This document shows, piece by piece, positions 8,580 through 16,942 of a DNA stretch of 64,000 nucleotides. The notes below the pieces were generated by a model that was not told where the DNA came from, ran no database searches, and worked only from the letters and a program-made list of their open reading frames with translations. Every line of letters begins with the position of its first letter. The first letter of the stretch is position 1. This DNA is from JAAXGX01 sp965203565 (lineage in GTDB: Bacteria > Acidobacteriota > Vicinamibacteria > Vicinamibacterales > UBA8438). The DNA lies in assembly GCA_965203565.1 (NCBI GenBank), contig OZ241896.1, positions 992,001 to 1,056,000 on the forward strand, given 5' to 3'. The translations under genes were made by a program, and so were the position numbers.

Positions 8580-9767
8580 GTGCCGGAGGCGTTCGGATTC
8601 CGCGTGAGCTGCACCGACGGACCGGCGCGGCGCGGCGAGCTCCGGACGCCGCACGGCGTGGTGCGGACGCCGGCGTTCATGCCGGTCGGCACCTGCGGGG
8701 CCGTCAAGGCGGTCACCCACCGCGACCTCGTCGGCCTCGGGGCGGAGATCATCCTCGCCAACGCCTACCATCTGATGCTGCGGCCGGGCGACGAGCTGAT
8801 CGCGGACGTGGGCGGGCTGCACCGGTTCATCGGATGGCCCGGTCCGATCCTGACCGACAGCGGCGGCTACCAGGTGTTCAGCCTGGCCGCGCGGCGCACG
8901 GTCAGCGAGGAGGGCGTGCGCTTCCGGTCCCATCTGGACGGCGCCGGCCACCTGCTGACGCCGGAGCGGGCGACGGAGATCCAGGCCCGCCTCGGGGCCG
9001 ACGTCGCGATGGCGTTCGACGAGTGCACGCCGTACCCGGTCTCGAAGGACGAGGCCCGCCGCTCGATGGAGTTGACGGCGCGCTGGGGCCGCCGGTCGCG
9101 CGAACGGTTCCTCGAGCTGCGCGCGGGCGGCGGCGGCGACTGCGCGGTGACGAACCGGGGCCAGGCGCAGTTCGGCATCGTCCAGGGCGGCGTCTTCCCG
9201 GACCTGCGGGAAGCCAGCGCGGGCGAGACGCTGTCGACCGGCTTCGACGGCTACGCCATCGGCGGGCTCAGCGTCGGCGAGCCGATCGAGGCGATGCGCA
9301 ACGTCGCGGGCCGCGCCGCGAAGCTGCTGCCGGCCGATCGCCCGCGCTACCTGATGGGCGTCGGCCTGCCCGACGACCTGGTCGAGATGACCGCCCGCGG
9401 GATCGACCTGTTCGACTGCGTCGCGCCGACGCGCAACGCGCGCAACGGCCAGCTCTTCACCCGCACGGGCCGCCTCAACGTCCGGGGCGCGCGGCATGCG
9501 GCCGACGAGCGGCCGCCCGACCCGGACTGCGCCTGCTACACCTGCCGGCGCTTCTCGCGCGCCTACCTGCGGCATCTCCACGTGGCGAACGAGATAGGCG
9601 CGGCCACGCTCGGCACGCTGCACAACCTGCACTTTTACCTTGACACCCTGCGGAGGATTGGTGAGGCTATAGAGATCGGCTCGTTCGAAACGTTCAGACA
9701 GGAGTTCCTCCGAACGTTCTCCCGCGGGCCGCAGTCCGAGCACGGCGGGACCGCACGATCCCGATGA
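8580..9767 (+). CDS. tgt: Queuine/preQ1 tRNA-guanine transglycosylase
   Basis: Exchanges guanine-34 of GUN-anticodon tRNAs for preQ1, on the way to queuosine. 395 residues. Visible: NAYHLMLRPGDE, DSGGYQVFSL (general acid/base Asp region), FGIVQGG, GGLSVGEP, DCVAPTRNARNG (nucleophile Asp and RNA-contact loop), and the zinc site CxCxxC with a downstream His (CACYTCRRF ... HLH). GTG start at 8580 lies directly after a -10 box, so it may be translated from a leaderless message. The tRNA-Tyr at 23755 (GTA anticodon) is a natural substrate. Overlaps yajC by four bases; tgt-yajC-secD-secF is a widely conserved order. Confidence 0.96.
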   Translation: MPEAFGFRVSCTDGPARRGELRTPHGVVRTPAFMPVGTCGAVKAVTHRDLVGLGAEIILANAYHLMLRPGDELIADVGGLHRFIGWPGPILTDSGGYQVFSLAARRTVSEEGVRFRSHLDGAGHLLTPERATEIQARLGADVAMAFDECTPYPVSKDEARRSMELTARWGRRSRERFLELRAGGGGDCAVTNRGQAQFGIVQGGVFPDLREASAGETLSTGFDGYAIGGLSVGEPIEAMRNVAGRAAKLLPADRPRYLMGVGLPDDLVEMTARGIDLFDCVAPTRNARNGQLFTRTGRLNVRGARHAADERPPDPDCACYTCRRFSRAYLRHLHVANEIGAATLGTLHNLHFYLDTLRRIGEAIEIGSFETFRQEFLRTFSRGPQSEHGGTARSR

Positions 9768-10108
9768 CCTTTTATCCGCCGATCGCCCTTCTGGCCATGG
9801 CGCAGCCGTCCGGGCCCGCGCCGCCGCTGCTGGTGCAGCTGCTCCCGTTCGCCCTGATCCTCGCCATCTTCTACTTCATCATCCTGCTGCCGATGCGGCG
9901 CCGCCAGCGGAAGGTGCAGGACTTCCAGGCGAACCTGAAGGTGGGCGAGAAGATCGTGACCACGAGCGGCATCCACGGCGTCATCGCTAAGTTGGGAGAG
10001 CGCTCCGTCCAGGTGCAGATCGCCGACAAGGTGCGGATCGAGATCTCGCGGTCGGCGATCGGCGGGTACCAAGGCCAGCAGCCGGTGGCGACCGACTCGG
10101 GCAGCTAG
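9764..10108 (+). CDS. yajC: Preprotein translocase subunit YajC
   Basis: Small inner-membrane accessory of the SecDF complex. 114 residues with one transmembrane helix (about residues 22-45: LLVQLLPFALILAIFYFIIL), followed by the family core LPMRRRQRKVQDFQANLKVG and a beta-rich VTTSGIHGVIAKL segment on the cytoplasmic side. ATG overlaps the tgt stop (ATGA). Thirteen bases separate it from secD. Confidence 0.94.
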   Translation: MTFYPPIALLAMAQPSGPAPPLLVQLLPFALILAIFYFIILLPMRRRQRKVQDFQANLKVGEKIVTTSGIHGVIAKLGERSVQVQIADKVRIEISRSAIGGYQGQQPVATDSGS

Positions 10109-10121
10109 CCAGGCGCTTCGC

Positions 10122-11690
10122 ATGAACCGGAACGTGCAGTGGAAGCTGCTTGCGGTCGTGGCCGTCACCGCGGCGTCGGCGGCGGCGATCTACCCGCCGG
10201 CGGACCGGATACGGCTGGGCCTCGACCTCGAGGGCGGCGTCCACATGGTGCTGCGCGTGCAGACGGACGACGCGCTCCGGGTGGAGTCGGAGACCGCGGC
10301 CGAGCAGCTCGGCGAGCAGCTCGAGCTCCAGGGGATCACGGTCGCCTCCGTCGCCGCCGTCGAGCCGACCGTCATCCGGGTCGAGGGGGCGCCGGGCGAT
10401 CGGGACGCCGAGTTCCGGCAGGTCGCCGACGACCAGCTTTCGGCGTCGTACAACCGGGAGGCGGGCGCCGGCGGCGCGTACACCTTCACGATGCGGGCGC
10501 CGATCGAAAGCACGCTGCGGGACGAATCGGTTCGCCAGGCGCTCCAGACGATCGAGCGGCGGGTGAACGAGCTCGGCGTGGCCGAGCCGATCGTCGCGCC
10601 GTACAGCGTGGGGGGACACCAGATTCTGGTCCAGTTGCCCGGCGTGTCCGACGTCGCGCGCGCCAAGGAGATCATCCGCAACACCGCGCTCCTCGAGCTG
10701 AAGATCGTCGAGGACGGTCCGGCGGCGACCCGCGAGGATTTGCTCGAATCGCGCAACGGCGTGACGCCGCCGGAGATGGAGGTGGTGTCCGGCGCCTCGG
10801 GCGGATTCGAGCCGGGCGCCGCGGCGAGCACCGCCTACTATCTGGTCCGGCGCGTGGCGGCGGTCACCGGCCGCGACCTGCGCAACGCCCGGCCGTCGCT
10901 CGACGAGTTCAACCAGCCGGCCGTCAGCTTCTCGTTCAACCGCGAGGGGGCCGCCAGGTTCGGCGAGGTCACCGGCGCCAACATCGGGCGCAACCTGGCG
11001 ATCATCCTCGACGGGCGCGTCCAGACCGCCCCGCGGATCGAGAGCCGGATCAACGCCGAGGGACGCATCACCGGGAGCTTCACGCAGCAGGAGGCCGCGG
11101 ACCTGTCGCTGGTGCTGCGGTCGGGCGCCCTGCCCGCGTCGCTCACCTACCTGGAGGAGCGGACGGTCGGGCCGACGCTGGGCGCCGACTCGGTCCGCGC
11201 GGGGGTCGCGGCGTCGGTCGCCGGCCTCGTCGCCGTGGCGGTGTTCATGCTGTTCTACTACCGGCTCGCCGGCATCAACGCGATCGTCGCGGTGGCGATG
11301 AACCTGCTGATCCTGATGGGGTTCATGGCGTACGTCGGCGCGGTGCTGACCCTCCCCGGCATCGCCGGGCTGATCCTGACGATCGGGATCGGCGTCGACT
11401 CCAACGTCCTGATCTTCGAGCGGATCAAGGAGGAGCTCCGGTCCGCGAAAGGGGTCCGGGCGGCCGTCGCGGCCGGTTTCGACCGCGTCCTGCTCACGAT
11501 CCTGGACACCCACGTGGCGTCGCTCATCGCCGCCGCGTTCCTGTTCCAGTTCGGGTCAGGCCCGATCCGCGGCTTCGCCACGACGCTCGCCATCGGGCTG
11601 GTGTCGAACGTCTTCACCGCGGTCTTCGTGTCGCGCACCATCTTCGAGGCGATCCTCGGCCGGCGCAGGGCGGCGACCCTGAGCATCTGA
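10122..11690 (+). CDS. secD: Protein translocase subunit SecD
   Basis: RND-type membrane protein that, with SecF, uses the proton motive force to pull proteins out of the Sec channel on the periplasmic side. 522 residues, shorter than E. coli SecD (615) but ordinary for many phyla. N-terminal helix (10-28), LGLDLEGGVH (D1 motif), a large periplasmic P1 domain, then a C-terminal six-helix bundle with GIGVDSNVLIFERI, the proton-relay D5 motif. Three bases from secF. Confidence 0.97.
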   Translation: MNRNVQWKLLAVVAVTAASAAAIYPPADRIRLGLDLEGGVHMVLRVQTDDALRVESETAAEQLGEQLELQGITVASVAAVEPTVIRVEGAPGDRDAEFRQVADDQLSASYNREAGAGGAYTFTMRAPIESTLRDESVRQALQTIERRVNELGVAEPIVAPYSVGGHQILVQLPGVSDVARAKEIIRNTALLELKIVEDGPAATREDLLESRNGVTPPEMEVVSGASGGFEPGAAASTAYYLVRRVAAVTGRDLRNARPSLDEFNQPAVSFSFNREGAARFGEVTGANIGRNLAIILDGRVQTAPRIESRINAEGRITGSFTQQEAADLSLVLRSGALPASLTYLEERTVGPTLGADSVRAGVAASVAGLVAVAVFMLFYYRLAGINAIVAVAMNLLILMGFMAYVGAVLTLPGIAGLILTIGIGVDSNVLIFERIKEELRSAKGVRAAVAAGFDRVLLTILDTHVASLIAAAFLFQFGSGPIRGFATTLAIGLVSNVFTAVFVSRTIFEAILGRRRAATLSI

Positions 11691-11693
11691 GCC

Positions 11694-12698
11694 GTGCAGA
11701 TCTTCCGGAAGCAACCGGACTTCGACTTCATCGCCTGGCGCTGGCCGGCGCTGGCGCTCTCGCTGCTCGTCATCGCCGGCGGCCTGGCGATGCTGATCGC
11801 CCGCGGGGGGCTCCCGCTCGGCATCGATTTCTCCGGCGGCACGCTGATCGTCGTCGAGTTCGAGGAGCGCGTCACCGAGGATGCGGTGCGCGAAGCGCTC
11901 GCCTCGGTCGAGGGCGAGAAGGTGGTGCAGCAGTACGGCGCGGCGGACGCGAACCAGATCATGGTGCGCCTGCCGCAGACCGGCCCGGAGATTGGCGCGA
12001 GCCTCGAGGAAGGGGCGGAGGCGGTGCGGGCGGCTCTTCAGGGAAGCGGCGTCGGCGGGTTCGACGTCGTCGGCCAGGAGCTGGTCGGTCCGGTGATCGG
12101 CCAGGAGCTGCGGCGGCGCGGGATCCAGGCGTTCGTCTTCGCGATGGCCGGCATCCTCGTCTACGTCGGCCTTCGGTTCCGTTTCAGCTTCGGGGTCGGC
12201 GCCATCGTCGCCGTGGCGCACGACATCCTGGTCACCGTGTCGCTGCTGCTGCTGTTCGGGTACGAGCTGTCGCTCAACGTGGTGGCGGCGATGCTGACCA
12301 TCACCGGCTATTCCGTGAACGACTCGATCGTCGTCTTCGACCGCGTCCGCGAGAACCTGCGCGTGATGCGCCGCGACCGGTTCGACAAGCTGGTGAACGT
12401 CAGCATCAACCAGACGTTCGCGCGGACGCTCATCACGTCCGGCACCACCGGATTCGCGGTGCTGGCGCTGTACGCCTTCGGCGGCGAGGTGCTGCGCGGC
12501 TTCGCGTTCACGATGCTCGTCGGGGTCGTCAGCGGCACTTATTCGACGATCTTCGTCGCGGCTTCCATCGCGATCCTGATCACCCAGGGACGTGCGGCGA
12601 AGCGGCGCGTCCAGGCGGCGGAGGCGGCCCGGGCTCCGCAGAAGGTCCCGCCGCGGCAGCCCTCGAACCGCCGCAGCCGGAACGCGCGCGCCTCCTGA
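11694..12698 (+). CDS. secF: Protein translocase subunit SecF
   Basis: Partner of SecD in the inner membrane. 334 residues from a GTG start. GIDFSGGTLIVVEF (D1-like motif) follows the first helix; the C-terminal membrane bundle has GYSVNDSIVVFDRVREN (D4 motif). The C-terminal tail is basic (KRRVQAAEAARAPQKVPPRQ). It ends the tgt-yajC-secD-secF operon. A weak inverted repeat GCCTGC/GCAGGC (12704-12737) follows but its loop is too long to call a terminator. Confidence 0.96.
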   Translation: MQIFRKQPDFDFIAWRWPALALSLLVIAGGLAMLIARGGLPLGIDFSGGTLIVVEFEERVTEDAVREALASVEGEKVVQQYGAADANQIMVRLPQTGPEIGASLEEGAEAVRAALQGSGVGGFDVVGQELVGPVIGQELRRRGIQAFVFAMAGILVYVGLRFRFSFGVGAIVAVAHDILVTVSLLLLFGYELSLNVVAAMLTITGYSVNDSIVVFDRVRENLRVMRRDRFDKLVNVSINQTFARTLITSGTTGFAVLALYAFGGEVLRGFAFTMLVGVVSGTYSTIFVAASIAILITQGRAAKRRVQAAEAARAPQKVPPRQPSNRRSRNARAS

Positions 12699-12765
12699 CG
12701 CCGGCCTGCGCTGTCAGTCATTTCCAATTCTGCAGGCGGTGCGTGTCGAGTCTCACGATCATCCT

Positions 12766-12801
12766 CCGCTGATCCGCTGATCCGCTGATCCGCTGATCCG
12801 C
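12766..12801. repeat. Tandem 8-bp repeat (CCGCTGAT) x 4.5
   Basis: Four exact copies of CCGCTGAT plus CCGC in the secF to tRNA-Gln intergenic region. Because 8 is not a multiple of 3 and each unit holds TGA, the array closes all three plus-strand frames. Each unit junction also makes a GATC site. No flanking spacer structure, so not a CRISPR. It lies about 50 bases upstream of the tRNA-Gln promoter. Function unknown. Confidence 0.95.
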
Positions 12802-12848
12802 GACACGGCCCCCCTTCAGGCTCATCTGTCGTTGGAAGAGACTGCCGC

Positions 12849-12877
12849 TTGCCGCTCCTTTGCGCATCCGCTACAGT
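12849..12877 (+). promoter_or_regulatory. Predicted sigma70-type promoter for tRNA-Gln and prs
   Basis: TTGCCG (12849-12854), a 17-base spacer, then TACAGT (12872-12877). The predicted start near 12884 leaves about 30 bases before the tRNA. This is the best promoter match in the window and would begin the long tRNA-Gln to rlmB run. Confidence 0.6.
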
Positions 12878-12914
12878 ACGCAGTTCGGCGGAGCATGGGC
12901 GCGGACAGTGACGG

Positions 12915-12989
12915 TGGGGCGTGGCCAAGCGGTAAGGCGCGGGACTTTGAATCCCGTATTCGAAGGTTCGAATCCTTCCGCCCCAACCA
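12915..12989 (+). tRNA. tRNA-Gln (anticodon TTG)
   Basis: Complete cloverleaf: acceptor stem TGGGGCG/CGCCCCA, anticodon loop ACTTTGAAT with TTG, T-arm GGTTCGAATCC, discriminator A and an encoded CCA (12987-12989). The unusual first base U and U-A closing pair are typical for tRNA-Gln. Fifteen bases upstream of prs. Confidence 0.96.
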
Positions 12990-13004
12990 GCGTGGTTTGA
13001 CCGC

Positions 13005-13961
13005 ATGGCGGCGACAGGCACGGGAGATCTGAAGCTGTTCTCGGGAAGCGCCCATCCCGAGCTGGCCCGGAAGATCGCCGGCGTCCTGGGCGTGCCGCTC
13101 GGGCGGGCCTGCCTCAGGCGCTTTTCCGACGGAGAGGTTTCGTTCCAGATCGACGAGAACATCCGGGGCGCCGACGTGTTCGTCGTCCAGCCGACCAGCA
13201 CGCCGGTCGACCAGCATCTCATCGAGCTCTGCGTGATGATCGACGCGTTCCGCCGGTCGTCGGCGGCGCGGATCACGGCCGTCATGCCGTACTACGGGTA
13301 CGCCCGGCAGGACCGGAAGGACAAGCCGCGCGTGCCGATCTCGGCGAAGCTGGTGGCGAACCTGCTCGGGGCGGCCGGGACGAACCGCGTGCTGACGATG
13401 GACCTGCACAAGGCGCAGATCCAGGGGTTCTTCGACATCCCGGTGGACCATCTGTTCGCTGCTCCGGTCTTCATCGACTACCTGGTGCGGCTGGACGAGC
13501 GGGAGGCGGTCACGATCGTCTCGCCCGACGCCGGCGGCGTGGAGCGCGCGCGCGCCTACGCCAAGCGCCTCGACGCGGACCTCGCCATCATCGACAAGCG
13601 GCGTTCGGAAGACGGGCAGGCCGAGGTGATGCACGTGGTCGGCCGGGTGAAGGACCGGGTCTGCATCATCCAGGACGACATCGTCGACACGGCGGGGACG
13701 CTCCAGCAGGCTTCGCGCGCCGTGCGCGACAACGGCGCCGCCCGCGTGTTCGCCTGCGCGGTGCACGGGGTGCTGTCGGGCCCGGCCCTCGATCGGGTCG
13801 AGGACTCGGCGCTCGATCAGCTGATCGTCACCGACACGATCCCGTTGCGCCCCGAGATGCGGGAGGCGTCCAGGATTCACGTGCTGTCGGTGGCGGGTCT
13901 GCTCGGCCGGGCGATTCAGAGCATTCATCAGGAGACGTCGGTGTCGTCGCTGTTCGTGTAG
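13005..13961 (+). CDS. prs: Ribose-phosphate pyrophosphokinase (PRPP synthetase)
   Basis: Makes phosphoribosyl pyrophosphate from ribose-5-phosphate and ATP, the precursor for nucleotides, His and Trp. 318 residues, family length. LKLFSGSAHPELA at the N-terminus, RFSDGE, PYYGYARQDRKDKPR (ATP site), DLHKAQIQGFFDIPVDHL, and the PRPP-binding loop IIQDDIVDTAGTL near residue 225. Class I type. The tRNA-prs-rplY-pth order is common in bacteria. Confidence 0.97.
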   Translation: MAATGTGDLKLFSGSAHPELARKIAGVLGVPLGRACLRRFSDGEVSFQIDENIRGADVFVVQPTSTPVDQHLIELCVMIDAFRRSSAARITAVMPYYGYARQDRKDKPRVPISAKLVANLLGAAGTNRVLTMDLHKAQIQGFFDIPVDHLFAAPVFIDYLVRLDEREAVTIVSPDAGGVERARAYAKRLDADLAIIDKRRSEDGQAEVMHVVGRVKDRVCIIQDDIVDTAGTLQQASRAVRDNGAARVFACAVHGVLSGPALDRVEDSALDQLIVTDTIPLRPEMREASRIHVLSVAGLLGRAIQSIHQETSVSSLFV

Positions 13962-14011
13962 GCGAGCTGGGCGGCGGCCGGGAGCGGCGAAGGAAGTGGG
14001 GGACGGAGACG

Positions 14012-14686
14012 ATGGACGCAAGTCTGGAGGCGTCGGCGCGGGACGGACGCGGAAAGAACGCGGCGCGGCGCCTGCGGCGGTCGGGACGCGTTCCGGCGGT
14101 GGTCTACGGCGGCGAGTCGAAGGACGGCGCGCCGATCGCCGTCGATCCGGAGACGCTGTTCCGCATCCTGCAGGGCGAATCGGGCGTCAACACCCTGATC
14201 GCGCTGACCGTCGCCGGCGGCGCGGCCAGCCGGGTAATGGTCCGGGACCTGCAGTTCGATCCGATCAGCAACGAGCTCCTGCACGTCGACTTCTACCGGC
14301 TGGCGCTCGACCGGGCGATAACGGTCACCGTGCCGGTGACGCTCAAGGGCGAGCCGGCCGGCGTGAAGCAGCAGGGGGGGATTCTCGACTTCGTGCAGCG
14401 TGACGTGCAGGTCGAGTGCATGCCGACCGAGATTCCCGAGCGCCTCGAAGTCGACGTGAGCGAACTGATGATCGGGCAGGGCGTCCGCCTCCGCGATCTG
14501 ATCGAGCACGTCTCGTGGAAGCCGGTGAGCGAGCCGGAGACGATGCTGGTGCACGTCATCGCGCCGAAGGTGGAGGAGACGCCGGTCGAGGAAGCGGCGG
14601 AGGCGGCCGCCGGCGAGGCCGGAGAGGGCGCCGAGCCGGAAGTGATCAAGAGGGGGAAGACGGAGGCGGGCGAGGAGCCGGCCTGA
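14012..14686 (+). CDS. rplY: 50S ribosomal protein L25/general stress protein Ctc (TL5 type)
   Basis: Binds 5S rRNA in the central protuberance. 224 residues, the long two-domain CTC/TL5 form. N-terminal beta-barrel: ARDGRGKNAARRLRRSGRVPAVVYGG, then LLHVDFYRL. The C-terminal CTC domain runs to about residue 190 (ECMPTEIPERLEVDVSEL), and the end is an acidic tail rich in Glu and Ala. Start ATG 14012 has GGAG about 10 bases upstream. Confidence 0.95.
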   Translation: MDASLEASARDGRGKNAARRLRRSGRVPAVVYGGESKDGAPIAVDPETLFRILQGESGVNTLIALTVAGGAASRVMVRDLQFDPISNELLHVDFYRLALDRAITVTVPVTLKGEPAGVKQQGGILDFVQRDVQVECMPTEIPERLEVDVSELMIGQGVRLRDLIEHVSWKPVSEPETMLVHVIAPKVEETPVEEAAEAAAGEAGEGAEPEVIKRGKTEAGEEPA

Positions 14687-14687
14687 C

Positions 14688-14719
14688 CAGCCCGTGGCGG
14701 AGGTCCCCGCTGCATTCGA
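14688..14719 (+). repeat. Dispersed intergenic repeat, copy 1
   Basis: A 32-base block CAGCC-N12-CCCCGCTGCATTCGA lying 1 base after the rplY stop. The same block with identical spacing follows the plsC stop at 21578-21609. The 15-base right part is exact; the left N12 differs. It may be a repeat family or the remains of a shared post-stop regulatory element. Otherwise the 171-base rplY-pth gap shows no ORF or clear hairpin. Confidence 0.6.
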
Positions 14720-14857
14720 GCGGCGATGCATCCCGCCTGACGGTGTTGTTCGTCGGTTGCGTATGCCCGATATGCGCCCTCCTCACGCCTTGTCAGCCGG
14801 GCGCCTCGCCGCTCTCGGCGCGACGCGGGGCTCCGCCACGGGCTGTGACGGCTTGCA

Positions 14858-15433
14858 GTGAAGCTGATCGTCGGGCTCGGCAATCCGGGGGCGCAGTACG
14901 ACGGCGCGCGGCACAACGTCGGGTTCGAGGTGGCGGACGAACTGGCGCGCCGGCGCGGGCTGGCGTTCGAGTCGGCGCCGGCCGACGCGGTCATGGCGCG
15001 GGAGCGCGGGCCGGACGCCTGCCTGATGCTCGTCAAGCCGCTGACCTTCATGAACCTCAGCGGCCGGGCCGTGGCGGCGCTGGTCCGGTATTATCGGTTC
15101 GACCTCGGCGAGGTCCTGATCGTGACCGACGACGTGAACCTGCCGCTCGGACGCCTGCGGGCCCGGCGCGGCGGCTCGGACGGGGGGCACAACGGCCTCC
15201 GGTCGGTGATCGAGCTGCTGGGGACGCAGCAGGTCGCGCGCTTGCGGATCGGCGTCGATCGCGGCGACCGCCGGCGCGACCTCGCAGGCCACGTCCTGGC
15301 GCGGTTCGACCGGTCCGAGCGGGACGTGATGGCGCCGGCGGTCCGGAGCGCGGCCGACGCCGCCGAGGTCTTCGCCGCCGAAGGAATCGACGTGGTGATG
15401 AATCGTTTCAACCGAGCCGACGGCGGCGACTGA
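14858..15433 (+). CDS. pth: Peptidyl-tRNA hydrolase
   Basis: Cleaves the ester bond of prematurely released peptidyl-tRNA to recycle tRNA. 191 residues from GTG 14858. VGLGNPGAQYDGARHNVGFE carries the catalytic His at residue 19. VKPLTFMNLSG, TDDVNLPLGRLRARRGGS and GGHNGLRSV are the other family blocks. Usual neighbour of rplY; the gap here is 171 bases. Confidence 0.96.
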   Translation: MKLIVGLGNPGAQYDGARHNVGFEVADELARRRGLAFESAPADAVMARERGPDACLMLVKPLTFMNLSGRAVAALVRYYRFDLGEVLIVTDDVNLPLGRLRARRGGSDGGHNGLRSVIELLGTQQVARLRIGVDRGDRRRDLAGHVLARFDRSERDVMAPAVRSAADAAEVFAAEGIDVVMNRFNRADGGD

Positions 15434-15494
15434 GCAGGAACACGGCTCCTTGCCGCCGGTGAGCCGGCGGCCGCGACAGACCGAGAGGAGTGAC

Positions 15495-16163
15495 ATGGCG
15501 GAAACGCGACAATACGAGCTGGTCTACGTCATCAGTCCCGACGCCGGGGACGAGGCGGTCGCCGGCCTGCACGCGCAGGTCGAGGAGATCGTCACGGCCC
15601 GCGGGGGGCGGATCGAGAAAACCGACAACTGGGGGCGGCGGCGGTTGGCGTACGAGATCGACCGCCACAAGGAAGGGACGTACGTACTGGAGCTTTTCAG
15701 CGGCTCCGGCGCGGTCGTCGGCGAGCTGGACCGCCGGCTGAAGGTGACCGACAACGTCCTGCGGTATCTGATCGTCCGCGTCGACGAGGATCTGCGCAAG
15801 GCGGAGCACGCGCGGTCGAAGCGGCAGGCGCGCCGGCAGCGCCGGCGCGGCGCCCGCGGGGGCGCTCCGCCCCCGGCCGACGCGGCGCCGGCGGGCGCCG
15901 CCGCAGTTCCGGAGTCGGCGGCCGGCGCATCCGCGCCGGAGCCGGCGGTCGTTCCGGTTGCACCGGAGGTCGAGCAGGAACCGGCGGCCGGCCCGGCCGA
16001 ATCGGCGCCGGCTGGTTCGGCCGATCCGGCGCCGAAGGCCGGCCCGGCCGATTCCGCGCCGGCGGCCGGCCCGGCCGAACCTGCGCCCGCCGCCGGCTCG
16101 ACCGATCCGAAGCCGGCGGCCGATTCGACGGATCGGGACTCGAAGGCGGAGGTGAGCGAATGA
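15495..16163 (+). CDS. rpsF: 30S ribosomal protein S6 with long Ala/Pro-rich C-terminal extension
   Basis: S6 binds 16S rRNA and S18 in the platform. The folded domain is residues 1 to about 100 (YELVYVISPDAGDE, GGRIEKTDNWGRRRLAYEI). A basic linker (SKRQARRQRRRGARGG) is followed by about 100 residues of Ala/Pro/Glu low-complexity sequence with an imperfect AGPAESAPA-like repeat. Total 222 residues against about 95-135 normally. ATG 15495 is chosen because GAGAGGAG stands seven bases upstream; an earlier in-frame start at 15450 adds unrelated sequence. Overlaps rpsR by four bases. Confidence 0.95.
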   Translation: MAETRQYELVYVISPDAGDEAVAGLHAQVEEIVTARGGRIEKTDNWGRRRLAYEIDRHKEGTYVLELFSGSGAVVGELDRRLKVTDNVLRYLIVRVDEDLRKAEHARSKRQARRQRRRGARGGAPPPADAAPAGAAAVPESAAGASAPEPAVVPVAPEVEQEPAAGPAESAPAGSADPAPKAGPADSAPAAGPAEPAPAAGSTDPKPAADSTDRDSKAEVSE

Positions 16164-16423
16164 AGGACGAACGCGGCGGACGACGACCGTCCGGCGGCGG
16201 CCCTCGGCGCGGTTTCAGGCGGCGTCGCGTGTGCCGCTTCTGCGTGGACAAGATCGACTACATCGACTACAAGGACGTGCGCCAGCTCATGATGGCGATC
16301 GGCGACCGCGGCAAGATCCAGCCCCGGCGGATCTCCGGAACGTGCGCCAAGTGCCAGCGCAAGCTGACGACGGCGGTCAAGCGGGCGCGGCAGTTGGCGC
16401 TGATCCCGTACGTCACCGACTGA
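16160..16423 (+). CDS. rpsR: 30S ribosomal protein S18, zinc-binding form
   Basis: Platform protein that forms a heterodimer with S6. 87 residues. A Gly/Arg-rich basic N-terminus precedes the core. Two CxxC pairs (C25/C28 and C62/C65) mark the zinc-binding C+ form. DYIDYKDVRQL and GKIQPRRISGTCAKCQR are diagnostic. ATGA overlap with rpsF; 12 bases before rplI. Confidence 0.96.
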   Translation: MKDERGGRRPSGGGPRRGFRRRRVCRFCVDKIDYIDYKDVRQLMMAIGDRGKIQPRRISGTCAKCQRKLTTAVKRARQLALIPYVTD

Positions 16424-16435
16424 CGGAGGTCCGTG

Positions 16436-16936
16436 ATGGTGGAGCTCATTCTCCGGGAGACGATCGACCATCTGGGACGCCGGGGCGACGTGGTCAACGT
16501 GGCCGACGGCTATGCGCGCAACTATCTCCTGCCCCGCAGGCTGGCGCTGCCGGTGACGGAGTCGAACCGCCGGCAGGTGGAGCGGGAGCGCAAGCTGGCC
16601 GAGCAGCGGGAAGCCGAGGAGCTGCAGGCGGCGCAGGGGCTGGCCGAACGGGTGGCCGCCGCCGAGTGCGTGATCGCCCGGCGCGTCGGGGAGACCGCCA
16701 CGCTCTACGGGTCGGTCACCGCCGCCGACGTCGCCGAATGCCTGGCGGGACAGCAACTGGCGGTCGACAAGCGCGCGGTCCGGCTCGACGAGCCGATCAA
16801 GCAGTTGGGCGAGTTCACCGTGCCGGTCCGGATCCACCGGGAAGTCACGGTCGACGTTCGCGTCCGGGTCGTCAGCGAGCAGGCCGACGAGCAGGCCGAG
16901 GGGAACAGCGGGTCCGACGCGCCGGCCGAGGAGTGA
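16436..16936 (+). CDS. rplI: 50S ribosomal protein L9
   Basis: Elongated 23S-binding protein at the base of the L1 stalk. 166 residues: N-terminal domain with GRRGDVVNVADGYARNYLLP, a long connecting helix (residues 40-75, rich in Arg, Glu and Gln), and a C-terminal domain with LYGSVTAADVAE. ATG 16436 has a perfect GGAGG six bases upstream; the GTG one codon earlier is less likely. The acidic C-terminus ends in PAEE. Confidence 0.95.
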   Translation: MVELILRETIDHLGRRGDVVNVADGYARNYLLPRRLALPVTESNRRQVERERKLAEQREAEELQAAQGLAERVAAAECVIARRVGETATLYGSVTAADVAECLAGQQLAVDKRAVRLDEPIKQLGEFTVPVRIHREVTVDVRVRVVSEQADEQAEGNSGSDAPAEE

Positions 16937-16942
16937 GGTCCG

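Noticed and set aside
12704..12737. GCCTGC/GCAGGC inverted repeat as the secF terminator
   Set aside because: A six-base stem with a 22-base loop and no T-run is too weak.
12766..12801. Repeat array as a CRISPR
   Set aside because: The unit is only 8 bases, with no spacers, and no cas genes are nearby.
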